A stretch of DNA of 64,000 bases, from the NCBI RefSeq assembly GCF_027925245.1, contig NZ_BSDP01000001.1:2604001-2668000 (forward strand). The letters run 5' to 3'. The position numbers and the translations under genes were made by a program. Source of the DNA: Agromyces rhizosphaerae (GTDB lineage Bacteria; Actinomycetota; Actinomycetes; Actinomycetales; Microbacteriaceae). Numbering within the stretch: position 1 is the stretch's first letter; each line of letters starts with the position of its first letter. This document shows positions 1 to 8,636 of this stretch, piece after piece. Below the pieces are notes generated by a model that saw only the letters and a list, made by a program, of their open reading frames with translations, did no database searches and was not told where the DNA came from.

Positions 1-398
1 GACTCGCGGTCGCGGCTGCGCGAGTAGATCAGGGCGATCTCGAGGGGCAGCCACACCACGTAGAAGCCCTGCAGGGCCCATGCCACGAGGAACACGCCGA
101 ACTGGTCGGTGAACGCGAGCGCGATGCTGGCCGCGGCGGTCACGGCCGTCGAGACGAGCAGGATGCGCTTGTGCCCGAACATGTCGCCGAGCTTCGCGAG
201 CGCGGGCACGACGAGGGCCGAGAGCATGAGCTGCGAGCCCTCGAGCCAGTTCACGTCGGCGTCGTGGATGTCGAGGTGCCGCGCGATGTCGGTGAGCAGC
301 GGGGTGTAGTAGCCCTGGATGATGCCGCTGGTGAACTCGACGAAGGCGAGGAATCCGACGACGGCCGCGACGGGTCCGAACTTCACGGCGCGTGACAA
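1..398 (-). CDS. MFS transporter, N-terminal part (cut by window edge)
   Basis: The minus strand encodes an uninterrupted N-terminal piece of a multi-spanning transporter. An early helix contains FTSGIIQGYYTPLL, and a typical MFS loop-2/3 motif, KLGDMFGHKR, follows the second helix. The rest lies to the left of the window. I place the start at TTG 398-396 because AGGAG (409-405 on the minus strand) is 6 nt upstream. GTG 386-384 is an in-frame alternative. MFS proteins are secondary transporters of the inner membrane. The substrate cannot be inferred from this fragment. Confidence 0.8.
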   Translation of the reverse strand, partial: MSRAVKFGPVAAVVGFLAFVEFTSGIIQGYYTPLLTDIARHLDIHDADVNWLEGSQLMLSALVVPALAKLGDMFGHKRILLVSTAVTAAASIALAFTDQFGVFLVAWALQGFYVVWLPLEIALIYSRSRDRE

Positions 399-466
399 AG
401 GATGCTCCTGTGGTGCGGGGACGGTACCGGGTGAACCGGGTGCGAACACCCTAGCCCGGTTCCGGT

Positions 467-1816
467 TCAGTCCTGCAACGCTGTGAGCAGCGCCCGGTGG
501 AACCGCTCGCCGCGCTCGAGGCTGTCGATCGACACCCACTCGTCGACGCCGTGGATCGCGGCGCGCTGGCCGGCGTCCATCGCGAGCGGCGCGAACCGGT
601 AGGTGGCGGGCGAGTACCGGTGGAACCAGCGCGAGTCGGTCGCCTGCATCATGACGTAGGGCACGGTCGCGGCCTCGGGATACGCGGCCCCGACGGCGCT
701 GCGGATCGCGTCGAACTGGCGTCCATCGGTCGGCGACTCGGGCGAGGGGTCGCTCGCCTCGGGCACCTCGATGCGCACGTCGCGGTCGCGGATGACCCGG
801 CGGAGCCGTCGCTGCACCTGCTCGGTCGTGGTGCCGGGGGCGAGCCGGAGGTTGAGCGTCGCGGACGCCCCGGCGGGCAGGACGTTCGGGGCGCTGCCGC
901 CCGACAGCATCGTGACCGCGAGCGTCGTGCGCACCATGGCCGCGGGCTCGCCGCCCAGGCGCGCGAACACCCGCGCGGTGAGCCACGGCACCGCCGCGAG
1001 GACGCGCAGCGCGAACCGGGCCGGACCCTCGGCATGGGTCGCGAACGTACCGAGCATGTCGCGCGCGGAGCGCGGCAGCCGCGGCCGGAACGGGTTGCGC
1101 TCGAGCCGGCGCACGGCGCGCGCGATGCGCGCGGTCGCGGTCGTGCCGCGCGGCGCCGACGCGTGCCCGCCGACCCCGTCGGCGCGCAGCACCACGGTCA
1201 TGATGCCCTTCTCGGCGACCCCCACCATCGCCGAGCGCACGTGCACCCACGGCATCGGGTCGTCGATGACCGCGCCGCCCTCGTCGAGCACGAGCCAGGG
1301 GCGGATGCCCCGCTGGTGCAGCAGGTCCGAGGCGATGGGCGCCGCGTCGCCGTACGACTCCTCGTTGCCGCCGAAGGAGAGGTACACGTCGTGCGCGGGC
1401 GTGAAGCCGGCCGCGAGCAGGTTCTCGACCGCCTCGAGGATGACCAGCAGCGGCCCCTTGTCGTCGAGCGCACCGCGGCCGTGCACGGCGCCGCCCTCGA
1501 CCACGCCCGCGAACGGGTCGTGCGTCCAGCCGTCCTCCGCGCGCGCGGGCACCACGTCGTAGTGCGCCATGAGCACCACGGGGCGCTCGTCGCTGCGACC
1601 CGGCCAGCGGAAGAGCATGCCGAACTCGCTCGGCTGCTCGCGCTCGAGGTGCGCGTGCACCAGCGGGTACTCCTCCGCGAGGAGGCGTTCGAAGGCCCGG
1701 AACGGCTCGCGCCCCACGGCCTCCAGCTCGGCCGAGACGGTCGGCAGGGCGATCATGCGTGCGAGGCGCTCGGGCGCCCCGGGTCGGGGGGTGACGGATG
1801 CTGCGGGCACCAGCAC
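467..1816 (-). CDS. M20-family zinc metallopeptidase (carboxypeptidase-like)
   Basis: A 449-residue member of the M20/M25/M40 peptidase family. Visible metal and catalytic signatures are HYDVVP (H85, D87), GRGALDDKG (D118 region) and GGNEES (E152/E153). The lid or dimerisation domain follows at about residues 190-330 (GVGGHASAPRG). This family hydrolyses peptides or N-acyl amino acids using two zinc ions. No signal peptide is seen, so it is probably cytosolic. The start lies 3 nt after the stop of the upstream F420-reductase-like gene, so it is the last gene of a four-gene leftward operon. The substrate is not predictable. Confidence 0.88.
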   Translation of the reverse strand: MLVPAASVTPRPGAPERLARMIALPTVSAELEAVGREPFRAFERLLAEEYPLVHAHLEREQPSEFGMLFRWPGRSDERPVVLMAHYDVVPARAEDGWTHDPFAGVVEGGAVHGRGALDDKGPLLVILEAVENLLAAGFTPAHDVYLSFGGNEESYGDAAPIASDLLHQRGIRPWLVLDEGGAVIDDPMPWVHVRSAMVGVAEKGIMTVVLRADGVGGHASAPRGTTATARIARAVRRLERNPFRPRLPRSARDMLGTFATHAEGPARFALRVLAAVPWLTARVFARLGGEPAAMVRTTLAVTMLSGGSAPNVLPAGASATLNLRLAPGTTTEQVQRRLRRVIRDRDVRIEVPEASDPSPESPTDGRQFDAIRSAVGAAYPEAATVPYVMMQATDSRWFHRYSPATYRFAPLAMDAGQRAAIHGVDEWVSIDSLERGERFHRALLTALQD

Positions 1817-1819
1817 ACC

Positions 1820-2542
1820 CTAGACCAGCCGCGCGGACTCCTCCGACGCGAGGGCCTGACGCAGTTCGTCGCGGTCGAGCTCGCGGCCGAAGACGAGGTG
1901 GCCGGGCTCGAGCAGGCGACCGGATGCCAGCGGGCCGGCGTCGACCGGGTCGAAGCCGATCGCGTCGACGAAGTCGGCGACCACGCGCTTCGCCTCCGCG
2001 TCGTCGCCCGCGACCGCGATCGCGCGCCGCAGCGGGTCGCCCGCCGGGCGCTCGTCCTCCTCCATGTCGTGGTAGCCGAGGTGGTTCAGCGACTTGACCA
2101 CGCGGGCGGCCGGGTTCAGGTCGGCGTGCTGCTCCGCGGTCGACCGGCCGTCGGCCTCGACGTCGGCGAGCACGCCGTCGATCGGCGGCCAGTAGTTCGT
2201 CGCGTCGACCACGACCGCCCCGTCGAGCAGGCCCCAGTCGACCGAGGCGACCTTGCCGAAGGGCACCGCCACGATCACGAGGTCGGCCCGGTGCGCCAGC
2301 TCCGCGGCATCCGTCACCCTCGCCCCCGGCGCGACCGTGTCGACGACGAGCTCGAGCGCGAGCTGGCGGGGCGACCCGGCGACCAGCACCTCGTACCCGG
2401 CCGCGAGCGCGAGGCGCGCCAGTGCGGTGCCGACCTTGCCGACGCCGATGATGCCGACGACGCGGCGGCCGAACGCGGAGCGGGGGGAGGTGTGCTGCAC
2501 ACCACCTCCAACCGGGTCGGGCGGCTCGCGATTCCCGCTCAT
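1820..2542 (-). CDS. NADPH-dependent F420 reductase-like Rossmann protein
   Basis: A 240-residue protein with an N-terminal dinucleotide-binding motif (GIIGVGKVGTAL, about residues 30-41) and the overall shape of the F420_oxidored/NAD-binding-2 family. DATNYWPP and VVKSLNHLGYHDM resemble the active-site face of NADP-dependent F420 reductases and related YqeC/Npd-like proteins. The start ATG overlaps the surE stop (ATGA, 2542-2539), implying translational coupling. Whether the cofactor is really F420 cannot be told from sequence alone; a plain NADP-dependent oxidoreductase is the alternative. Confidence 0.75.
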   Translation of the reverse strand: MSGNREPPDPVGGGVQHTSPRSAFGRRVVGIIGVGKVGTALARLALAAGYEVLVAGSPRQLALELVVDTVAPGARVTDAAELAHRADLVIVAVPFGKVASVDWGLLDGAVVVDATNYWPPIDGVLADVEADGRSTAEQHADLNPAARVVKSLNHLGYHDMEEDERPAGDPLRRAIAVAGDDAEAKRVVADFVDAIGFDPVDAGPLASGRLLEPGHLVFGRELDRDELRQALASEESARLV

Positions 2543-3303
2543 CCCAGCAGCCGTGCGGCGACGCCCGAGTCGCCGACGGCGGTCACCCCGGTCAGCGTCG
2601 AGTACCCCTCGGCGAGGAGCGCGACGTCCGACCCGGGGTCCGGCGACGTCGGGAGCTCGGCGACGGTGAGCTCCACCTCGTGCTCCCCGCGCTCGGTCAT
2701 GGTCGTGTGCACGATGCCGAAGGGCGCGAGCGTCGCCGCGCGCACCGTGGGGCGCTCGCCCGGCCGGTTCGCCACGTTGAGGTTCAGCACCGTGCCCGGG
2801 GCCTCGGCGAGCAGGGCCGGGACGAGCGCGACGGTCGCCCCGGCCGCCTCGTCCCAGGCGTACTCGGTCGGGCGCAAGCCCACGTCGAGCGAGGACGCGA
2901 TCGCGCGGGCGCCGCTCGCGCCGCCCGTGAGCGCCGCCCCCACCGTGCCCGAGTGCAGGATCGCGTGGCCGACGTTGGCTCCGCGGTTGACGCCCGAGAG
3001 CACGACGTCCGGCCGCCGGTCGAAGGCGCCGTGGGCGGCGATCAGCGCGATGAGCGCGGGGGCGGCGTGCACGGCGTAGGCCGGCGCATCGAGCCCGTCG
3101 AGGGCGACCCGCTCGACCCGCACGGCGCCGGACTGCGCGGCGCCCGGCATGAGGGCGGCGGTGATGGCCGCGCTGGTGCCGCTCGCGTCGCCGGCGGGCG
3201 CGGCCACGATGACGTCGAGGCCGGTGGCCTGCGCCCGGCGCGCGAGCGCGAGCAGGCCCGGAGAGGCGATGCCGTCGTCGTTCGTGACGAGTGCGGTCGT
3301 CAT
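2539..3303 (-). CDS. surE: 5'/3'-nucleotidase SurE
   Basis: A 254-residue SurE-type nucleoside monophosphate phosphatase. The hallmark metal-binding NDDG lies at residues 8-11. The downstream loop (APAGDASGTSAAIT) and SGVNRGANVGHAILHSGTVGAA match the conserved SurE core, including the Asn of VNRG. SurE removes phosphate from nucleotides and short polyphosphates in the cytosol. It overlaps the upstream PfkB kinase gene (4 nt) and the downstream reductase gene (4 nt), so the three are translated as one coupled unit. A kinase and a phosphatase in the same operon suggest a salvage or repair step, but that is inference. Confidence 0.93.
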   Translation of the reverse strand: MTTALVTNDDGIASPGLLALARRAQATGLDVIVAAPAGDASGTSAAITAALMPGAAQSGAVRVERVALDGLDAPAYAVHAAPALIALIAAHGAFDRRPDVVLSGVNRGANVGHAILHSGTVGAALTGGASGARAIASSLDVGLRPTEYAWDEAAGATVALVPALLAEAPGTVLNLNVANRPGERPTVRAATLAPFGIVHTTMTERGEHEVELTVAELPTSPDPGSDVALLAEGYSTLTGVTAVGDSGVAARLLG

Positions 3304-4280
3304 GTGCCGTCCCGCACGCCGGCGGCCAGCTCGTCGGGGGTGGTGGCCACGTCGTGCGGGTCCGCGTCGGCGACCTCCGCGATGCGCACGCGGGCCCGCA
3401 TGGCCCGCACCGCCTCCGCGTCGGCCGTGCCGAGGCCGTGGCGTGTCACGTTCATCGCCCCCGCGGCCGCGCCGAGCGCGACCGCCTCGTCGAACTCCTC
3501 GCCCCGGGCGAGCGCGGCGACCGTCGCCGCGACGAAGGAGTCGCCGGATCCCGCGGCGTCGACGACCTCCATCCGGGGCACCTCCACCTCGGCGACGACG
3601 CCGTCGCGCAGGATCAGCGCCGCGCGCTCCGCGCAGGTCACGATGACGCGCTCCGCGCCCGCGGCGTGCAGGTCGCGCATGGCGCCGATGATGGTGTCGC
3701 GATCGGTGCCGGGGATGCGGTCGTCGCGCAGCAGCTCCTGCTCGCTCACCTTCGCGACGTCGACCCCGCCGGCGATCGCGGCGTCGAGGCGGCCTCCCGC
3801 GAGGTCCGCCACGACCGTCCCGCCGGTCGCGCGCACGTCGGCGGCGAGGCGCCGGTAGACGTCGTCGGGCACGACGTCGTCCCCGTGCGGTCCGCTCAGC
3901 AGGGTCACGCGGGAGTCGATGGCGGCGGTGAGGGTCCGTCCGTAGAGCTCGTCAAGCTCGTGGCGGTCGATGGCGTCGCCGCCCGTCTCGGCGACGACGG
4001 TGCGCGTGCCCTGCCGCCGGTCGTGCACGTACGCCGCGCCGCTGCCCTCGCGGAGCACGGCGTCGACCTCGATCCCCTCGTCGGCGAGCAGGTGGCCGAG
4101 CGCGCGTCCCACCTCGCCGGTGAGCACGGCGCACACCAGCACGGAGCAGCCGAGCTCCTGCAGCATCCGCGCCTGCCAGATCCCCTGCCCGCCCGCGTGC
4201 AGGTGGATGTCGGTGCCCTCGTCCTCCTCGACCGTGACGGTGAGCAGCGGCGAGGGCGCGAAGATGGCGATGTCGCGCAC
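3300..4280 (-). CDS. PfkB-family carbohydrate kinase
   Basis: About 326 residues. I take GTG 4280-4278 as start because the protein then begins directly with the family's first strand (RDIAIFAPSPLLTVTV), and a GGGGGGAAA Shine-Dalgarno-like tract precedes it; longer frames add non-homologous residues. The ribokinase/1-phosphofructokinase signatures are present: GGQGIWQARML near residue 30 and DAAGSGDSF near 255, carrying the catalytic Asp. The family phosphorylates sugars or nucleosides with ATP. First gene of the operon with surE. The 1-phosphofructokinase (FruK/LacC) branch fits best, but substrate is uncertain. Confidence 0.87.
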   Translation of the reverse strand: MRDIAIFAPSPLLTVTVEEDEGTDIHLHAGGQGIWQARMLQELGCSVLVCAVLTGEVGRALGHLLADEGIEVDAVLREGSGAAYVHDRRQGTRTVVAETGGDAIDRHELDELYGRTLTAAIDSRVTLLSGPHGDDVVPDDVYRRLAADVRATGGTVVADLAGGRLDAAIAGGVDVAKVSEQELLRDDRIPGTDRDTIIGAMRDLHAAGAERVIVTCAERAALILRDGVVAEVEVPRMEVVDAAGSGDSFVAATVAALARGEEFDEAVALGAAAGAMNVTRHGLGTADAEAVRAMRARVRIAEVADADPHDVATTPDELAAGVRDGT

Positions 4281-4416
4281 GTTTCCCCCCGGTTCCACGG
4301 TAGGCGATCCGGGTCGGAGATGGCACTCGCGCGACGGCGGGATGCGTGGAATAGTGCGTCCCGCGGGCCGGTTCGCCCAGGAGGGCGCGTGCGGGGGCAT
4401 CGCCCGGGAGGAGCAC

Positions 4417-5472
4417 ATGGACACGCAGGTCGAGTTCGGGGTCGACACGTTCGGCGACATCACGACGGATGCCTCGGGCGAGCGACTCAGCCAGGCGCAG
4501 GTGCTGCGCAACGTCGTCGAGCAGGGCGAGCTGGCCGAGCGCGTCGGACTCGACTTCTTCGGGGTCGGCGAGCACCACCGGGAGGACTTCGCGGTCTCGG
4601 CGCCCGAGGTCGTGCTCGCGGCGATCGGCGCGCGCACCGAGCGCATCCGGCTGGGCAGCGCGGTGACCGTGCTGAGCTCGGACGACCCGGTGCGGGTGTT
4701 CCAGCGCTTCGCCACGCTCGACGGGCTGACCGGCGGGCGTGCGGAGGTGATCCTCGGGCGCGGCTCGTTCACCGAGTCGTTCCCGCTCTTCGGCTACGAC
4801 CTGGCGCAGTACGAGGCGCTGTTCGAGGAGAAGCTCGAGCTGTTCGTGCGGCTGCTCGACCAGGAGCCCGTGACCTGGGAGGGCCGGCTCCGCCCGTCGA
4901 TCCGGGGGCTGCCGGTGTACCCGCACGTCGAGGGCCGCCTGCGGGCGTGGATCGGCGTGGGCGGCAGCCCCGAGTCGGTCGTCCGGGCGGCCCACCACGG
5001 CCTGCCGCTCGTGCTCGCCATCATCGGCGGCTCGCCCGCGCGCTTCGCGCCGCTCGCCGAGCTGTACCGCAAGGCGCTCGGCCAGTTCGGCCGCGACGAG
5101 CTGCCGGTCGCGGTGCACTCGCCCGGGCACGTCGCCGACACCGACGAGCAGGCGCGTGACGAGCTCTGGCCGCACTACGCCGACATCATGGGGCGCATCG
5201 GTCGCGAGCGGGGCTGGGGGCCGATCACGCGCGGCCACTTCGAGCAGGAGGCGGGGCCGCACGGCGCGCTCTACGTGGGCTCGACCGAGACGGTCGCGCA
5301 GAAGATCGCCGCCGCGGTGCGCGCGATCGGCGTCTCGCGGTTCGACCTGAAGTACTCCAACGGCACGCTGGGGCACGAGCTCATGCTCGGCTCGATCGAG
5401 CGCTACGGCACCGAGGTCGTGCCGCGCGTGCGCGAGCTGCTCGCAGATCCTCCCCGGCCCGCCGCCGGCTGA
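4417..5472 (+). CDS. LLM-class flavin-dependent oxidoreductase
   Basis: A 351-residue bacterial-luciferase-like monooxygenase. The TIM-barrel opening (VEFGVDTFGDI), FFGVGEHHRED, RIRLGSAVTVLSSDDPVRVFQRFATLDGLTGGRAEVILGRG (given in parts here) and YVGSTETVAQKI are the standard features of the family. They use reduced FMN or F420 supplied by a partner reductase. Start ATG 4417 is preceded by GGGAGGAG (4406-4413). It runs divergently from the PfkB operon and converges on the antiporter gene with only 9 nt between stops. Substrate unknown. Confidence 0.88.
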   Translation: MDTQVEFGVDTFGDITTDASGERLSQAQVLRNVVEQGELAERVGLDFFGVGEHHREDFAVSAPEVVLAAIGARTERIRLGSAVTVLSSDDPVRVFQRFATLDGLTGGRAEVILGRGSFTESFPLFGYDLAQYEALFEEKLELFVRLLDQEPVTWEGRLRPSIRGLPVYPHVEGRLRAWIGVGGSPESVVRAAHHGLPLVLAIIGGSPARFAPLAELYRKALGQFGRDELPVAVHSPGHVADTDEQARDELWPHYADIMGRIGRERGWGPITRGHFEQEAGPHGALYVGSTETVAQKIAAAVRAIGVSRFDLKYSNGTLGHELMLGSIERYGTEVVPRVRELLADPPRPAAG

Positions 5473-5481
5473 CCCGCCCGC

Positions 5482-6663
5482 CTACTTCGTCGAGCGCGAC
5501 GCGCCTGCCACGACCAGCGTGCGGAACCAGTTGGCGTCGGGCAGGCGCGTGAGCATCGAGCCGCCGATGATCGTGATGAGCACGTACGCGGTGGCGAGCG
5601 GCGCGATGTCGGGTGCGACGCCCGAGCCGAGCGCGAGCCCGGCGATGACGATCGAGAACTCGCCGCGGGGGGTGAGCGAGAGTCCCGCGCGCCAGCGGCC
5701 GAGCGGACCGATGCCCGCGCGCCGGGCGGCGAGGTAGCCGGTGAGCGTCTTGGTGGCGATCGTCGCGATGGCGAGCAGCGTCGCGGGCAGGAGCATCCGC
5801 AGCAGCTCGCTCGAATCGGTGGCGAGGCCGAAGAACACGAAGAAGATCGCCGCGAACAGGTCGCGCAGCGGGGTCAGCAGCTGTCCGGCCGAGTGCGCCA
5901 CGCGGCCCGACAGCGCGATGCCGACGAGGAACGCGCCGACCGCCGCCGAGACGTTGACCTGCGCGGCGAGGCCCGCGACGAGCATCGTGAGCCCCAGCAC
6001 GCCGAGCAGCAGCGGCTCCGCGTGCTCGACCGAGAAGAACCGCGACACGACATGCCCGTGGCGGAACGCGATGTACAGGATCGTCGAGACCACGGCGACG
6101 GCGACCGCGACGGCGATGGCGCCCTGGAGCAGGCTCACGCCGACCACGAGGGCCGAGAGCACGGGCAGGTAGAAGGCCATCGCGAGGTCCTCGATCACGA
6201 GGATGGCGAGGATCGTCGGCGTCTCGCGGTTGCTCAGGCGCCCGAGGTCGCGCAGCAGCTTCGCGATCACGCCGGAGGACGAGATCCAGGTGACACCCGC
6301 GAGCGCGACGGCGGCCACCGGGCTCCAGCCCAGCATCAGCGCGCACACGGCGCCGGGGGTCGCGTTCAGCAGTGCGTCCATGAGCCCCGCGTACTTCGAC
6401 TGGCGCAGGTTCGTGAACAGCTCCTGGGCGGTGTACTCGAGGCCCAGCAGCGCGAGCAGCAGGATGACGCCGATCTCGGCGCCCACCTCGAAGAACTCCT
6501 CGCTCGCGTCGAGCGGCAGCACGCCGCCCTCGCCGAACAGCAGCCCCACGAGCAGGTACAGCGGGATCGGCGAGATGCCGATGCGGATCGCGAATCGCCC
6601 GAGCAGGCTCATGCCGAGCAGGAGGGCGCCGACCTCGATGAGGATCAGCGTCGTCTCATGCAT
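5482..6663 (-). CDS. Cation/proton antiporter, KhtU/KefB-like (CPA2)
   Basis: A 393-residue polytopic membrane protein with about 12 predicted helices. The CPA2 landmarks are visible: a conserved EVGAEIGVILLLALLGLE segment near residue 62, the unwound-helix region SSSGVIAK near 131, ILVIEDLA near 155 with the transport Asp, and SLTPRGEFS near 330. There is no cytosolic RCK domain fused at the C-terminus. Instead, a separate RCK-C protein is encoded 16 nt upstream, as in the Bacillus KhtTU potassium/proton antiporter. Role inferred: K+ (or Na+) efflux in exchange for protons. Confidence 0.85.
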   Translation of the reverse strand: MHETTLILIEVGALLLGMSLLGRFAIRIGISPIPLYLLVGLLFGEGGVLPLDASEEFFEVGAEIGVILLLALLGLEYTAQELFTNLRQSKYAGLMDALLNATPGAVCALMLGWSPVAAVALAGVTWISSSGVIAKLLRDLGRLSNRETPTILAILVIEDLAMAFYLPVLSALVVGVSLLQGAIAVAVAVAVVSTILYIAFRHGHVVSRFFSVEHAEPLLLGVLGLTMLVAGLAAQVNVSAAVGAFLVGIALSGRVAHSAGQLLTPLRDLFAAIFFVFFGLATDSSELLRMLLPATLLAIATIATKTLTGYLAARRAGIGPLGRWRAGLSLTPRGEFSIVIAGLALGSGVAPDIAPLATAYVLITIIGGSMLTRLPDANWFRTLVVAGASRSTK

Positions 6664-6679
6664 CGGCGGCGCCCCCGTC

Positions 6680-7174
6680 TCAGCCGGGACCGTGGGCGAT
6701 CAGGCGGGACGCGGCGTCGAGGCCCTCGCGCGTGCCGACGGCGACGATGACGTCGCGCGCGCGCAGCACCTCGGCGGGCGTCGGCGAGGGCACCACGGTG
6801 CCGTCGCGCACGATCGCCACGATCGACACGCCCGTGCGGGTGCGCATGCCGGTCTCGCCGAGCCGCTCGTTCAGGTACGGCGAATCGGTCGGCAGCTCGA
6901 GCTGCTCGGTGAAGACGCCCGTGGAGCCGTCGGCGAAGCTGGTCAGCCGCGACATCATCACCGATGCCCCGAGCAGGTCGGCCAGGGCCGACGCCTCATC
7001 GTCGCTCAGTGCGACCGTCTCACGGCAGGTGTCCGGGTCGTCCCGGTCGAAGACGCCGAGGTCGTGCTCGCCGTCGCGCAGGGAGACGACGCTGATGCGC
7101 CGACCCGCCTCGGTCACGAGGTCGTGCCGCGTGCCGATGCCCGGCAGGTCGACCTTCTCGATTCTCACGCCCAC
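6680..7174 (-). CDS. Antiporter regulatory subunit, KhtT-like (RCK_C/TrkA-C domain)
   Basis: A 164-residue cytosolic protein. The N-terminal half (MGVRIEKVDLPGIGTRHDL) matches the KhtN/KhtT-type start, and the C-terminal half (residues about 80-160, TGVSIVAIVRDGTVVPSP, LRARDVIVAVGTREGL) is a TrkA-C/RCK_C domain, which binds nucleotides such as cyclic-di-AMP in homologues. It precedes the antiporter gene by 16 nt, so the two form a regulator-transporter pair. The start is GTG 7174, with TAGAGT exactly 6 nt upstream, so the transcript is probably leaderless. Confidence 0.85.
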   Translation of the reverse strand: MGVRIEKVDLPGIGTRHDLVTEAGRRISVVSLRDGEHDLGVFDRDDPDTCRETVALSDDEASALADLLGASVMMSRLTSFADGSTGVFTEQLELPTDSPYLNERLGETGMRTRTGVSIVAIVRDGTVVPSPTPAEVLRARDVIVAVGTREGLDAASRLIAHGPG

Positions 7175-7186
7175 GGTATGACTCTA
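7175..7186 (-). promoter_or_regulatory. Leaderless-type -10 box of the antiporter operon
   Basis: On the minus strand, TAGAGT (7186-7181) is followed by six bases and then the GTG start of the KhtT-like gene. That spacing puts transcription start at or next to the start codon. No Shine-Dalgarno sequence is present in the gap. Confidence 0.6.
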
Positions 7187-7230
7187 GCCTCGCCGCAGCG
7201 CTCGGAGGCCGCTTCGCGGCGACCTGTTGG

Positions 7231-7407
7231 TCACGCGCCGTCGGCGCGGCCCAGCAGGTTGAACGGGATGGCGAGCGAGACCGCGATCAGCAGGATGCCG
7301 CCGAAGAAGACGAGGGTCTCGAAGCCCGTGGCGAGCGTGGCCATGCCGAACGCGAGCATGCCCAGCAGGAACAGCAGCATGGCGACGACGAATGCGAACA
7401 CGTTCAT
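7231..7407 (-). CDS. Small hydrophobic membrane protein (58 aa)
   Basis: A 58-residue reading frame starting at ATG 7407, preceded by a purine-rich GAGAGG. It consists of two hydrophobic stretches (about residues 3-24 and 31-50) separated by a short ATGFE turn and ending in LLGRADGA, so it should form a two-helix membrane hairpin. I recognise no family. The long minus-strand frame covering it extends further upstream only through low-complexity Arg-rich sequence and is not credible beyond this start. Confidence 0.65.
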   Translation of the reverse strand: MNVFAFVVAMLLFLLGMLAFGMATLATGFETLVFFGGILLIAVSLAIPFNLLGRADGA

Positions 7408-7475
7408 GTGGGGGGCGCCTCTCACCTTCGATTCCGCGGCCCGCGCGGCTTGCCTCCGAGTGTAGCGAGCGGCGC

Positions 7476-8636
7476 TCAGTCCGGAACCGGGCCGAGCCAC
7501 GCGTTCGCGACGGTCGCGTGCGCGGATTCGTCGTCGGACGGGTGGAAGATGCCGGCGAGCACGTCGCGGTACAACCGGCCGAGCTCGCTCGCGGCGAAGA
7601 AGCTCGAGCCGCCGGCCACGCGGATCGCCTCGTCGACCGTGGCTCGCGCGGTCTCGGTCGCGCGCACCTTCATGCCCGACAGCTTCGGGAACCACCTCGG
7701 GCCATGGTCGACGAGGGCGTCGACGTCGTGGGCGAGTGCGGCGAGCTGCGGTGCGAGCGCGTCCTGGGCGATGGCGGCGGATGCGACGCGGTGGCGGATG
7801 TCCGGGTCGTGGGCGAGCTTCCGGCCGTCGAACTTCATCGAGGTGCGGGCGTGCGCGGCCTCGACCGCGAGCTCGAGCGCGCGGTCGCCGATGCCCGTGT
7901 AGACGGCCGCGAGCAGGAGTTCGAACGCCGCGAAGATGCCGAAGATGAAGGGATCGGCGTTCGGACCGGGATCGAGCCGCCGCACCACCCGGTCGGCCGG
8001 GGCGTAGGCGCCGTCGAGCACGGTCGTGCGGCTCTGGCTCGCACGCATGCCGATGGTGTCCCAGTCGTCCAGGCTCGACACGTCGGGGTCGTCGCGGTCG
8101 ATGAAGGCGTAGACGATCTTCGGTGCATCCGCCGACTCCGTGTCGAGGGCCATGGTGCCGAGCCGCGTCCACGCCGGCGACATCGAGGTGAAGACCTTCC
8201 GGCCGTGGAAGCGGTAGCCGCCCTCGGGCTGCGGGCGGGCCTCGGAGCGGGACCCGAACAGCATGAGGTCGTTGCCGGCCTCGCTGATACCGAAGGCGAA
8301 CACCTCGTCGGCCGCAGCCTCGCGCTGCAGGAACGCCAGTGCGTCGTCGCCGCGGTCGGCGAGGATCTTCGCGACCCCGGTCCAGACCAGGTGCATGTTC
8401 ACGCCGAGCGCGGTCGCCGGCGCCGCGCCCGCGAGGCGTGCCTGCGCCCGCAGCGCGTCGGCGAGGTCCCAGCCGAGGCCGCCGAGCTCCGCCGGCACCA
8501 GGGCGCGGAGGTACCCGGCGGCCCGCAGGTCGGCGAGGTCCTCGTCGAAGAACCGGTTCTCGCGGTCGTACGCGGCGGCGCGGCCGCGGATGCGGGTGAG
8601 GAGCTCGTCGGTCAGGACGTCGTCGACGGTGGTCAC
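7476..8636 (-). CDS. Acyl-CoA dehydrogenase family protein
   Basis: A 386-residue flavoprotein with the acyl-CoA dehydrogenase layout: N-terminal helical domain (LRAAGYLRALVPAELGGLG, about 36-55), middle beta domain containing FAFGISEAGNDL and GYRFHGRKVFTSMSPAW, and C-terminal helical domain ending RLYRDVLAGIFHPSDDESAHATVANAWLG. It oxidises acyl-CoA or a similar substrate with FAD. Start GTG 8636 has TAGTCT exactly 6 nt upstream. That box begins with the stop codon of the upstream DUF4349 gene. The specific substrate is unknown; YdbM-type dehydrogenases look closest. Confidence 0.87.
   Translation of the reverse strand: MTTVDDVLTDELLTRIRGRAAAYDRENRFFDEDLADLRAAGYLRALVPAELGGLGWDLADALRAQARLAGAAPATALGVNMHLVWTGVAKILADRGDDALAFLQREAAADEVFAFGISEAGNDLMLFGSRSEARPQPEGGYRFHGRKVFTSMSPAWTRLGTMALDTESADAPKIVYAFIDRDDPDVSSLDDWDTIGMRASQSRTTVLDGAYAPADRVVRRLDPGPNADPFIFGIFAAFELLLAAVYTGIGDRALELAVEAAHARTSMKFDGRKLAHDPDIRHRVASAAIAQDALAPQLAALAHDVDALVDHGPRWFPKLSGMKVRATETARATVDEAIRVAGGSSFFAASELGRLYRDVLAGIFHPSDDESAHATVANAWLGPVPD

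Noticed and set aside
497..3079. 860-aa plus-strand frame over peptidase, reductase and surE genes
   Set aside because: Arg/Ala/Gly/His-rich, low-complexity antisense shadow of three clear genes; no start context or family match.
3300..4772. Longer 490-aa version of the PfkB gene
   Set aside because: The extra N-terminal residues overlap the divergent oxidoreductase gene and lack kinase similarity; GTG 4280 fits better.
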